A DNA stretch of 8,831 nucleotides from Pyrobaculum sp. (lineage in GTDB: Archaea; Thermoproteota; Thermoprotei; Thermoproteales; Thermoproteaceae), in assembly GCA_020833205.1 (NCBI GenBank), contig JAJHQT010000036.1:1-8831 (forward strand), read 5' to 3'. Positions 1 through 5,136 of the stretch are shown piece after piece. The position numbers were made by a program, and so were the translations under genes. A model generated the notes under the pieces. It was not told where the DNA came from. It did no database searches and worked only from the letters and a program-made list of their open reading frames with translations. Every line of letters begins with the position of its first letter. Position 1 is the stretch's first letter.

Positions 1-662
1 GGCACGAGGTCGTACAACACGGCCAACGTGGAGAGACTGGCGCCCAGGAAGTAGCTACCTACGTTGCCGTTGAAGGTCTTGGCTGGGTATCGATTGTAGA
101 GGTACAAGGCGAGCGATGCCGCGATGTGTATAAGTAGGAGATGCACTGCGTCTATCTGTCCCCTCCAGGCCGCCACGGCGGCTAAGGCGGCGGCCACCAC
201 CACGTTGGCTACCGGCAAGAAGCCGTTAACTGGGTCTAACATATTGAAGGCGTTGGTCATCACCGGTATGGCCAACACGGCCAGCCACCCGGTGGCGCCG
301 TAGAAGAGTCCCACCATAGGTATTGTGAGTCTAACCTCCACAGCCCTAGCCAACACAAATGCGAGAAATACCGGAAATAGAACTCTGGCGTATTCGTCGA
401 CTCCCCGTAGGTCGTCTAAGAGCCCGAGTAGTCCTATGGCAACCGCCACCACTAGGAGCGGCAACGCCGCCGCCACAGACGCCGAGGCTAAGACGTAACC
501 GACCGCCGCGCCTACCATGGCTATAAGGCCGCCGGCCCGAGGCACGCCGTCTATCCCCTTGTAGATGTCGCGAGAAGTTATGCCTCTTCTCTTTTGGTAC
601 GGCACCCACCATCTGCCGAAGAGGACGCCCGTTAAAAACGCCGAGGCCGCCTCGAGCAACAT
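1..662 (-). CDS. GT4/MraY-like polyprenyl-phosphate HexNAc-1-phosphate transferase, 3' end cut by window edge
   Basis: This is an integral membrane enzyme of the GPT/MraY/WecA family (glycosyltransferase family 4 type). Such enzymes move a sugar-1-phosphate, usually GlcNAc-1-P, from a UDP-sugar to dolichyl or polyprenyl phosphate, the first step of lipid-linked glycan assembly for N-glycosylation. The 220 visible codons show a hydrophobic N-terminal helix, a cytosolic loop with DGVPRAGG at residues 38-45, several hydrophobic segments, the acidic pair LLDDL (D83, D84), NAFNMLDPVNG at 137-147 (family metal/substrate loop) and FNGNVGS at 197-203. The position that is Asp in many relatives (GDxxS) is Asn here (N200). 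The ATG lies one base after the deoxyhypusine synthase stop, so the gene is the last visible member of a co-transcribed minus-strand set and is probably translated by coupling. The C-terminus lies outside the window. The exact sugar substrate cannot be read from the sequence. Confidence 0.88.
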   Translation of the reverse strand, partial: MLLEAASAFLTGVLFGRWWVPYQKRRGITSRDIYKGIDGVPRAGGLIAMVGAAVGYVLASASVAAALPLLVVAVAIGLLGLLDDLRGVDEYARVLFPVFLAFVLARAVEVRLTIPMVGLFYGATGWLAVLAIPVMTNAFNMLDPVNGFLPVANVVVAAALAAVAAWRGQIDAVHLLLIHIAASLALYLYNRYPAKTFNGNVGSYFLGASLSTLAVLYDLV

Positions 663-663
663 G

Positions 664-1542
664 TCAAAGGCTTTTGAGCAGGATGGGGAGGACTAAGGTG
701 GCGTCTGCGTAGACGTAGACTGACTTAGCGGAGGGCTTTACTTTGCCCCAGCTCACCGCCTCTCGTGGCCTAGCCCCGCTGAGAGAGCCGTCGTACTCTA
801 CGGCGGTAGAGATGTACACCACGTAGTCAAGCCCCCCTCTGAACTGCGCCCACCAAATGACGTGGTGTTTACTTATGCCGCCGCCCACTATGAGCGCCGC
901 CAATTTTTTACTGCTGTAAACAAGTTCTCTCAACGTCTCCTCGTCTTTTAACACGTCGACGAGGACCCTAGACCCGCCCCTCTTGGTTCTGGCTAGGTCG
1001 TTACACGTGAGCAACGCCGTGCCGACGGCGCCGTCTGTTATCCCAGGGACGAAGATCTTCACGCCAGCTCTAGCCGCCGCGCCTAGCATAGAGTCTTCCG
1101 GCATCTCTCTGCCCAGCTCATACGCCAGCTCGTAGGTGGCTACGGATCTACCCCACAGCCTCTCGCAGAAGCGGAGCACAAACCTCTCCACGAAGGGGCC
1201 GTACTCCTCTTTGCTCATCACCACGTTGCCCAGCCTATGGAGCCCCTTCCTCGCCAGCTCCACATCGTCGAGGTCGAAGGAGCCCGGCATGTACCTCGCC
1301 CCCATTGCCTTCGCTATGTCGTGATCTAAGGCGCCCGCCGTAGTTACCACCACGTTGAAAAGCCCCCTCTTCACAGCCTCCGCGATGACCTCCCTCAGAC
1401 CTGTGGCGACTAAGTTGCCGGTGAAGGAAAAGAACCGGAGATCAGCCTCCTCCACGGCCTCTTTCAACACGTCGTAAGCCTCGGCGACGTGAAGCGCTTG
1501 AAAGCCGCCGATCCTTCGGTAGAGCTCTACAACCTCCCTCAT
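664..1542 (-). CDS. dys: Deoxyhypusine synthase
   Basis: Deoxyhypusine synthase transfers the aminobutyl group of spermidine, NAD-dependently, to one lysine of translation factor aIF5A in the cytosol. The protein has 292 residues, slightly shorter than the usual 310 or so, because the N-terminus begins almost directly at the conserved region (GGFQALHVAEA, residues 12-22). Diagnostic motifs are SFTGNL (39-44), TTAGALDHD (67-75), the C-terminal GGGISKHH at 220-227 with the catalytic enzyme-intermediate lysine K225 (human K329 equivalent), and then EYDGSLSGARP (249-259) and EAVSWGK (261-267). The start ATG overlaps the methyltransferase stop as ATGA, and the stop lies one base before the next ATG, so the three genes form one operon. 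An earlier in-frame start would have to lie inside the upstream gene, so the ATG at 1542 is preferred. Confidence 0.96.
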   Translation of the reverse strand: MREVVELYRRIGGFQALHVAEAYDVLKEAVEEADLRFFSFTGNLVATGLREVIAEAVKRGLFNVVVTTAGALDHDIAKAMGARYMPGSFDLDDVELARKGLHRLGNVVMSKEEYGPFVERFVLRFCERLWGRSVATYELAYELGREMPEDSMLGAAARAGVKIFVPGITDGAVGTALLTCNDLARTKRGGSRVLVDVLKDEETLRELVYSSKKLAALIVGGGISKHHVIWWAQFRGGLDYVVYISTAVEYDGSLSGARPREAVSWGKVKPSAKSVYVYADATLVLPILLKSL

Positions 1543-2198
1543 TTAACGATCTTAACCTCCTCCACGACGCCAAACTTCCTCAGCTCCTCCACCGCCTCCC
1601 TCACCTGCCTAATCGTGACGCCTAATTTAGCCGCAATCTCATCTAAAGAACGCACGCCGTCCACGAGCTCGGCCACCTGCCTAAGCCACCTGTCGTTTAA
1701 AGCCACCGCCTTGCCGGGTATCGGGATCTCCTTGCCAGGTATCTTGTAGAGAAAAAGCTTGTGGCTACGCCACTCTTCATACACCTCCTCAACCACCACA
1801 GGACGCCACCCCGGCACCTCGAAGTCGTGAGTAACCACCCGGGCGCCCGGCCTGAGCTCCTTTTCTAGTTTTGGCTTAAGTCTCTCGTTCACCGTGGTAA
1901 GGAGGTACATAGTGACCACGTCGGCGTCTGTAAGAGGCACGTCGTAGAAGCTGGCGTTTATAATCGTCGCTCTGTCTGAAAGCCCCAGGTCTTTTATGCG
2001 GGCCGTGGACTGCTCGTAGAGGTCCCTCCGGATCTCTACGCCAAAAGCCCGGGCCCCGAACTCCTTGGCCGCGGCTATTACAATCCTCCCATCCCCCGAC
2101 CCCAAGTCGTACAGCACCTCCCCGGGTCTAACCCGGGCCAGCTGAAGCATCCTGCGGACAACCACCTCGGGCGTAGCCACGAAGGGTACGTCATACAT
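1539..2198 (-). CDS. FAM173/aKMT-like SAM-dependent methyltransferase with C-terminal winged-helix-like domain
   Basis: This is a class I Rossmann methyltransferase. With the ATG at 2198 it has 219 residues. It opens with the VPFVATPEVVV segment typical of the FAM173/archaeal lysine methyltransferase group, followed by SAM motif I YDLGSGDGR (30-38), the acidic residue after strand 2 (E55), VTMYLLT (95-101) and THDFEVPGW (123-131). By family it may methylate lysines of proteins, but the substrate is not readable here. The last 45 or so residues (SLDEIAAKLGV and following, about 184-206 for the HTH) look like a small winged helix, an addition not expected in the minimal family. Start choice: a TATA box at 2218-2226 is centred 24 nt before ATG 2198, and the codons between 2228 and 2199 are mostly A/T-ending, unlike the gene body. 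A GTG at 2270 would add 24 residues, and a weaker AT box at 2290-2297 is equally well spaced for it. First gene of the operon with dys. Confidence 0.88.
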   Translation of the reverse strand: MYDVPFVATPEVVVRRMLQLARVRPGEVLYDLGSGDGRIVIAAAKEFGARAFGVEIRRDLYEQSTARIKDLGLSDRATIINASFYDVPLTDADVVTMYLLTTVNERLKPKLEKELRPGARVVTHDFEVPGWRPVVVEEVYEEWRSHKLFLYKIPGKEIPIPGKAVALNDRWLRQVAELVDGVRSLDEIAAKLGVTIRQVREAVEELRKFGVVEEVKIVK

Positions 2199-2217
2199 AA
2201 ACCCAATGATATCAGCA

Positions 2218-2226
2218 TTATATAAA
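2218..2226 (-). promoter_or_regulatory. TATA box of the methyltransferase-dys-transferase operon
   Basis: On the minus strand the sequence is TTTATATAA, a near-perfect archaeal TATA element. Its centre is 24 nt upstream of the ATG at 2198, which fits a leaderless transcript starting at or next to that ATG. No Shine-Dalgarno-like sequence precedes the ATG. The box would lie inside the coding region if the GTG at 2270 were used, which argues for the shorter protein. Confidence 0.6.
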
Positions 2227-2289
2227 CTTATGAGGGGAAGGTCCCAAAGCCACGGAGGCGGCTCCGCCACGCCCCAAGCCCCCCAGCTC

Positions 2290-2297
2290 TTTAAAAA
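2290..2297. promoter_or_regulatory. Second AT-rich promoter-like box in the divergent intergenic region
   Basis: TTTAAAAA on the plus strand (TTTTTAAA on the minus strand) stands alone in very G+C-rich surroundings. On the minus strand its centre lies about 23 nt before the alternative methyltransferase GTG at 2270. On the plus strand it would start a transcript near 2317-2320, at the base of the hairpin cluster. Either use, or neither, is possible. Confidence 0.35.
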
Positions 2298-2310
2298 CTT
2301 ACGGACCCGC

Positions 2311-2344
2311 CGCCAGCCCCGCCCCTCGGCGCCTCGGGCTGGCG
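2311..2344 (+). other. Strong G+C-rich stem-loop upstream of rpsO
   Basis: Bases 2311-2319 pair without mismatch with 2336-2344 (9 bp). Inside, CGCC 2320-2323 can pair with GGCG 2328-2331 around a CCTC loop, leaving a 4-nt bulge (2332-2335). A competing small hairpin, 2342-2346 with 2354-2358, overlaps the 3' arm. The element lies between the minus-strand operon and rpsO, outside any supported gene. It may be part of a small structured RNA or only a DNA inverted repeat. Confidence 0.5.
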
Positions 2345-2380
2345 CTGTGGAGAAGCGCTCTGTACGAATTAGACGTTCAT

Positions 2381-2400
2381 CTCCGCCCTACGGGGCGGGG
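2381..2400 (+). other. Hairpin capped by a C(UACG)G tetraloop
   Basis: CTCCGCCC at 2381-2388 pairs with GGGCGGGG at 2393-2400 (8 pairs, one of them G-U), closed by TACG. Read on the plus strand the closing is C(UACG)G, a member of the exceptionally stable UNCG tetraloop class. The minus-strand copy of the loop is not of such a class, so the asymmetry points to a plus-strand RNA. The hairpin ends 16 bases before the rpsO TATA box. No oligo-T tract follows, so a simple intrinsic terminator is not supported. Confidence 0.5.
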
Positions 2401-2415
2401 CTCTAGGTTGGAAAG

Positions 2416-2423
2416 TTTATAAA
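2416..2423 (+). promoter_or_regulatory. TATA box of rpsO
   Basis: TTTATAAA, preceded by a purine-rich GGAAAG that could serve as a BRE, is centred about 23.5 nt before the GTG start of rpsO. This spacing implies a leaderless or nearly leaderless mRNA. Confidence 0.65.
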
Positions 2424-2442
2424 CAGCTGGAGTAGTGGCGGC

Positions 2443-2898
2443 GTGCCTCATAGATCTCGTGGAAAGAAGGGAAGGTCGCGCTCCACGAGGCCTGCTCACC
2501 CCACTGTACCCACTTGGATTCAGTATAGTCCAGATGAGGTGGAGCAATTGGCGGTGGAGTTGGCACGCCGCGGCTTTCGGCCTTCGCAAATTGGCATAAT
2601 CCTAAGAGATCAATACGGCATACCTCTCGTTGAGCCCATAACTGGGAAGAGGCTCACAAAGATTCTAGAGGAGCATGGAATCAAACAAGAGCTTCCGGAG
2701 GATCTGCTTAATTTGATCCGTAGGGCGTTGAGGATTAGGAAGCACCTAGAGGAGCATCCAAAGGATATGGCGTCGAGAAGGGGGTTGCAGCTGGTTGAGT
2801 CTAAAATCCACCGGCTTGTGAAGTATTACAAGAGGACCGGCAAGTTGCCAAAGGACTTTGTCTATAATCCACAGGCCTTGTCCCACTTAGCTGCCTAA
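2443..2898 (+). CDS. rpsO: 30S ribosomal protein uS15 (archaeal S15/S13e)
   Basis: This is the small-subunit ribosomal protein uS15, which binds 16S rRNA in the central domain. At 151 residues it is the long archaeal/eukaryotic form. The N-terminal part begins with [13 protein letters not shown], typical of the family. A region at about 25-70 ([17 protein letters not shown], then [18 protein letters not shown]) precedes the core S15 fold at about 75-150 ([18 protein letters not shown], then [11 protein letters not shown]). The start is a GTG, chosen because the family N-terminus starts directly at PHRSR and because the TATA box is 23-24 nt upstream. It is followed after 29 nt by a RecJ-fold gene and then pcc1, a neighbourhood found in other archaea, but those genes appear to have their own TATA box. 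Confidence 0.97.
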   Translation: MPHRSRGKKGRSRSTRPAHPTVPTWIQYSPDEVEQLAVELARRGFRPSQIGIILRDQYGIPLVEPITGKRLTKILEEHGIKQELPEDLLNLIRRALRIRKHLEEHPKDMASRRGLQLVESKIHRLVKYYKRTGKLPKDFVYNPQALSHLAA

Positions 2899-2901
2899 CT
2901 C

Positions 2902-2909
2902 TTTAAAAA
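2902..2909 (+). promoter_or_regulatory. TATA box of the RecJ-like gene
   Basis: TTTAAAAA lies in the short gap between the rpsO stop and the next start, centred about 23 nt before the GTG at 2928. It suggests that the RecJ-like gene and pcc1 can be transcribed independently of rpsO, without a leader. Confidence 0.5.
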
Positions 2910-2927
2910 GCCGGTTAGTGTATATGC

Positions 2928-3992
2928 GTGGAGTTTCGTAACTTCGTCATCGACCACATCGACAGGGTGTTGGAATATTTAAAACAAAACCCCTTGACGA
3001 TATACGCGAGAAGATCAGTAGATGCCTACATGGCGGCGTACGCCCTGGCAGCCGCCTTGGGCGAGACTGTGCACGTGGCAGTGGTGGATTGGCCGCCGCA
3101 GGTCGGCGTCTGTGTGGGTTTTAGATGCGATGGGATGTATATAACAGAGAACGAGGTGGGTATAGACGAGAGTAAATACTCCGGGGAGTTTAACTCTTTG
3201 AGTTACTACGCGGCGGTGATTATCCAGACTCTGTCGCCGCTGGAGGAATATATACATAAGGCTCTCTACGTGGGGCACTACGCCTGGAGCGTAGATTACT
3301 GCGAGTATAAATGTCAGTTTCCCAGGGAGATCTTGAAGTGGGATGAGCGGCTCTCAGTAGTTTTCCCGTTTCTAGATTCGTTGCCGGCGAGGAAGGCTCT
3401 TTCGCTCTCCACGTTGCCGGTGGTGCCAGGCGTCACTGGACGTCAGGTGGAAGATGGGAAGCTCATCGGCTCTATGACACAGGGGGAGGTCCTCTCTCTT
3501 CTCGATTGGGCTCTCGGCGCCGTCTTTAACGAGGGCTTCAACACCGCGATTTTAGACAAGGCTGTGCGGCCCTACTCGCCGGCTTTTAGGCCTGCAGACT
3601 TGGCGGCGAGACTTGAGGCCGATGTGGCCGGCTTCGTCGACAAAGAGATAGACGTATATGTGTTTAACTTTGCCGAGACCTTCTACACGGTCTTAAAGAG
3701 GGTTAAGGAAGGCGTTGTGTCTGTCTCCAACTCCTTCTACGTTTATAAAATACCGCCCTACCTGTCCTACTACCTTAAGCTAAGCGACTGGGTAGCTCTG
3801 CGTCACGAGACTCCCCGCGGCTCGGTTATAGCCGTAATCCCGCCGCCTGGACAGAGAGCTGGTTTAAAGAAGATGGCAGAGGCGCTCGCTGAGGTTGGAC
3901 AGACGCTTCAATTCCCCACACACCTCGTCACTTATGTGGAGAGCGGGAAATATGCAGATTTTCTAAAGATCTATGAAAGAAGTAGAGAGTAG
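2928..3992 (+). CDS. Degenerate RecJ/DHH-superfamily protein (possible inactive Cdc45/GAN-like factor)
   Basis: The protein has 354 residues and no close name from sequence alone. Several things suggest a RecJ/DHH fold. The N-terminus (LTIYARRSVDAYMAAYALAA from residue 23) aligns in pattern with motif I of DHH phosphoesterases (H-x-DxDG then a helix), but only one Asp (D32) remains. A strand ending VVDWP (52-56) resembles motif II. LYVGHYAW (113-120) sits where the DHH motif is expected and reads G-H-Y. The C-terminal 80 or so residues (VIAVIPPPGQRAGLKKMAEA from 300) look like a DHHA1-type domain. The place between rpsO and pcc1 is where other archaea carry a RecJ-like gene. Known crenarchaeal RecJ-like proteins lacking catalytic residues associate with GINS/MCM in replication, so a structural replication role is an inference. 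GTG start supported by the TATA box at 2902-2909. The assignment rests on context plus weak motifs. Confidence 0.8.
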   Translation: MEFRNFVIDHIDRVLEYLKQNPLTIYARRSVDAYMAAYALAAALGETVHVAVVDWPPQVGVCVGFRCDGMYITENEVGIDESKYSGEFNSLSYYAAVIIQTLSPLEEYIHKALYVGHYAWSVDYCEYKCQFPREILKWDERLSVVFPFLDSLPARKALSLSTLPVVPGVTGRQVEDGKLIGSMTQGEVLSLLDWALGAVFNEGFNTAILDKAVRPYSPAFRPADLAARLEADVAGFVDKEIDVYVFNFAETFYTVLKRVKEGVVSVSNSFYVYKIPPYLSYYLKLSDWVALRHETPRGSVIAVIPPPGQRAGLKKMAEALAEVGQTLQFPTHLVTYVESGKYADFLKIYERSRE

Positions 3993-4230
3993 AGTAGCGA
4001 CACCTCTAGATTGTAAGTTCATAGACGCGTTGAGACCCGACGACGTAGATCTTCCAGACGGCATGGAGATACGACACCTCTGCGTAGGGGGGCGGTGGCA
4101 CATCCAGGTGAGGTATATGGTGGAAAAGCCGGAGGACTTCCTCACTCTGAAAAATACGTTAGATGAAATTGTAAGAGCGCTCCAGATTATTGAAACCACC
4201 CTTAGACAAGACGGGAGCCGGCGGGGTTAG
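3973..4230 (+). CDS. pcc1: KEOPS complex subunit Pcc1
   Basis: Pcc1 is the small dimerising subunit of KEOPS (with Kae1, Bud32 and Cgi121), which makes N6-threonylcarbamoyladenosine at position 37 of ANN-decoding tRNAs. The protein has 85 residues, the usual size. It shows the family layout: an early segment ALRPDDVDLPDG (19-30), a strand pair EIRHLCVGGRWHIQVRYMV (32-50) and a C-terminal helix with TLKNTLDEIVRALQIIETTL (58-77). The ATG at 3973 lies inside the RecJ-like gene (20-nt overlap in another frame), so translation is probably coupled to that gene. A clear ribosome binding site is not seen. The position after rpsO and a RecJ-fold gene supports the call. Its TAG overlaps the stop of the convergent DUF151 gene. 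Confidence 0.82.
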   Translation: MKEVESRVATPLDCKFIDALRPDDVDLPDGMEIRHLCVGGRWHIQVRYMVEKPEDFLTLKNTLDEIVRALQIIETTLRQDGSRRG

Positions 4231-4688
4231 TCCTCTGTAATTTTTCCGCTGGGCGGCGCTATGTATTTACTCACGTCTTCTGCATGTTTCTCTAAGGTGT
4301 CTGCTATATAGATGGGGGCGCCTACCCTCACCGCTATGGCCACCGCGTCGCTCGGCCTCGCGTCGAAGGTGTAGACCTTCCCTTCTCTGTCTTTGATGTA
4401 TATAGTGGCCGTGTATGTATTTGAGACTAACGCGTCGATGGTTATCTTCTCAACGGCGGCCCCCAGAGTCTCTACTACGTCGATAAAGAGGTCGTGGGTA
4501 AGTGGACGTGGAAAATCCACGTCGCCAAGCCCCTTCTTGATGGATAAAGTCTCCGCCGCCCCTATGATTATGGGGACGGCTTTGTCGCCCCACTCCTCGG
4601 CGCCTATGAGCATAATGCCGACAAGTTGCCCATATGAGTCCACCGTCTCAATTATGCTGATCAACTCAGCCTTTAGATATTTAACCAT
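4227..4688 (-). CDS. DUF151 / bifunctional nuclease-family protein
   Basis: This is a 153-residue protein of the DUF151 (bifunctional nuclease, BFN) family. Plant and some bacterial members have reported DNase/RNase activity, but the role in archaea is unknown. Family landmarks are VPIIIGAAETLSI (38-50), PRPLTHDL (60-67), the central region VEKITIDAL (79-87) with TYTATIYI (91-98), and DARPSDAVAIAVR (109-121) followed by APIYI (124-128). Cytosolic, with no signal peptide or membrane segment. The ATG at 4688 fits the family N-terminus, and an AT-rich box at 4711-4718 lies about 26 nt upstream. Transcribed alone, converging on pcc1 with a 4-nt stop-to-stop overlap. Confidence 0.93.
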   Translation of the reverse strand: MVKYLKAELISIIETVDSYGQLVGIMLIGAEEWGDKAVPIIIGAAETLSIKKGLGDVDFPRPLTHDLFIDVVETLGAAVEKITIDALVSNTYTATIYIKDREGKVYTFDARPSDAVAIAVRVGAPIYIADTLEKHAEDVSKYIAPPSGKITED

Positions 4689-4710
4689 TGTAACTACTAT
4701 CTGTCGCCCT

Positions 4711-4718
4711 CTTAAATC
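4711..4718. promoter_or_regulatory. Shared AT-rich promoter box between the DUF151 gene and the C/D RNA
   Basis: CTTAAATC on the plus strand (GATTTAAG on the minus strand). It is centred about 26 nt before the DUF151 ATG on the minus strand and about 20-25 nt before box C of the antisense-side guide RNA on the plus strand, so one box could serve divergent transcription. It is weaker than the other TATA boxes in the window. Confidence 0.4.
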
Positions 4719-4732
4719 TTTGTACGCCTAAG

Positions 4733-4786
4733 AGCGTGATGAGAGACGGCTACTGAAGGATGACTGGTCCTGAACCAGGCTGAGCT
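4733..4786 (+). ncRNA. Candidate box C/D 2'-O-methylation guide RNA
   Basis: Archaeal C/D sRNAs guide fibrillarin to methylate rRNA or tRNA. Elements in order on the plus strand: flank AGC 4733-4735; box C GTGATGA 4736-4742 (perfect); a 10-nt first guide 4743-4752; box D' CTGA 4753-4756; a 3-nt loop AGG; a degenerate box C' at 4760-4766 keeping the ATGA core; a 13-nt second guide 4767-4779; box D CTGA 4780-4783; flank GCT 4784-4786, which pairs with the 5' flank. The boxes span 48 nt, matching the very compact C/D RNAs of Pyrobaculum. AGGATGA at 4757-4763 is a better C' match but would leave no D'-C' loop. By the fifth-nucleotide rule the guides predict methylation of C in UAGCC and of the last G in CCUGG, but targets are unproven. 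The RNA overlaps, antisense, the stop codon of the zinc-ribbon gene. Confidence 0.68.
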
Positions 4787-5054
4787 AGTCCCCTTCCCGC
4801 TCAGACTCTTGGAGATTCTCAAGTAGCTGACGCCGGAGCTCCTCCATCTCTTCTTTGTCGTACTCAACCTTCCTCTCCCCCGCCACCATTACGCCTCTCC
4901 TCTTCTCCTCAGCCACTTCCGATTTCTGTCTATACGCCTCCTTGGTCTTCTCGGTGAGTTTAATTTCGTAACCGCACTTAGGACACTTCAACACGGTCGT
5001 GCCGTCTTTTTTCTGCGGAACCATTAAAGTGCCGTCTTTGGGGCAAAACCGCAT
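4785..5054 (-). CDS. Small RPB9/TFS N-terminal-type zinc-ribbon protein with acidic helical tail
   Basis: The protein has 89 residues. The first 32 resemble the N-terminal zinc ribbon of archaeal transcription factor S and RNA polymerase subunits RPB9/RPA12/C11: FCPKDGTLMVPQ at 3-14 and LKCPKCGYEI at 22-31. The first knuckle reads C-P-K-D-G (C4, D7), so only three of four zinc-binding cysteines are present and Asp may stand in. The rest (33-89) is highly charged, predicted helical, possibly coiled coil (KEEMEELRRQLLENLQESER), and lacks the C-terminal TFIIS ribbon with its catalytic DE hairpin. It therefore should not act in transcript cleavage as TFS does. Function unknown; a transcription-related partner-binding role is an inference. 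The ATG is supported by a TATA box 23 nt upstream. Divergent from iorA. Confidence 0.85.
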   Translation of the reverse strand: MRFCPKDGTLMVPQKKDGTTVLKCPKCGYEIKLTEKTKEAYRQKSEVAEEKRRGVMVAGERKVEYDKEEMEELRRQLLENLQESEREGD

Positions 5055-5072
5055 CCCGCTTGATATGGCACG

Positions 5073-5081
5073 AATATTTAA
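5073..5081 (-). promoter_or_regulatory. TATA box of the zinc-ribbon gene
   Basis: TTAAATATT on the minus strand, centred 23 nt before the ATG at 5054, which implies a leaderless mRNA. It lies back to back with the iorA promoter in an 82-bp divergent gap. Confidence 0.55.
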
Positions 5082-5108
5082 GCCTTGTGTCTTCTATCTA
5101 TTGAAAGC

Positions 5109-5116
5109 TTTATAAA
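5109..5116 (+). promoter_or_regulatory. TATA box of the iorAB operon
   Basis: TTTATAAA preceded by GAAAGC (BRE-like), centred 24.5 nt before the iorA ATG. A second A/T stretch (TATATATG, around 5119-5126) lies too close to the start to be the main TATA box. Confidence 0.62.
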
Positions 5117-5136
5117 CTATATATGACTAATTACAT

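Noticed and set aside
346..612. 88-residue open frame on the minus strand
   Set aside because: Arg-rich composition typical of an out-of-frame reading; the same strand in another frame encodes the sugar-phosphate transferase with clear motifs.
1199..1222. GTGATGA-type box C on the minus strand inside dys
   Set aside because: No D' or D box at suitable distance; it is coding sequence for VVMSKE.
2301..2402. RNase P RNA (short Pyrobaculum type) or SRP RNA
   Set aside because: The conserved core elements expected for RNase P (CR-I and CR-V like sequences) and the SRP Alu/S-domain signatures are not visible, and the region is too short.
2377..2589. Minus-strand open frame over the rpsO start
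   Set aside because: Antisense shadow of rpsO and its promoter, with no recognisable protein features.
3963..4199. Minus-strand 78-residue open frame opposite pcc1
   Set aside because: Antisense shadow of a well-supported Pcc1 gene, with no promoter or family motif.
4748..4798. tRNA-like start on the minus strand (GGGGACTAGCTCAGCCTGGTT...)
   Set aside because: It imitates an acceptor strand and D-arm, but the D-stem does not pair fully, no T-arm (GGTTCGAATCC-like) or matching 3' acceptor follows, and it overlaps the zinc-ribbon stop. Better explained by the plus-strand C/D RNA.
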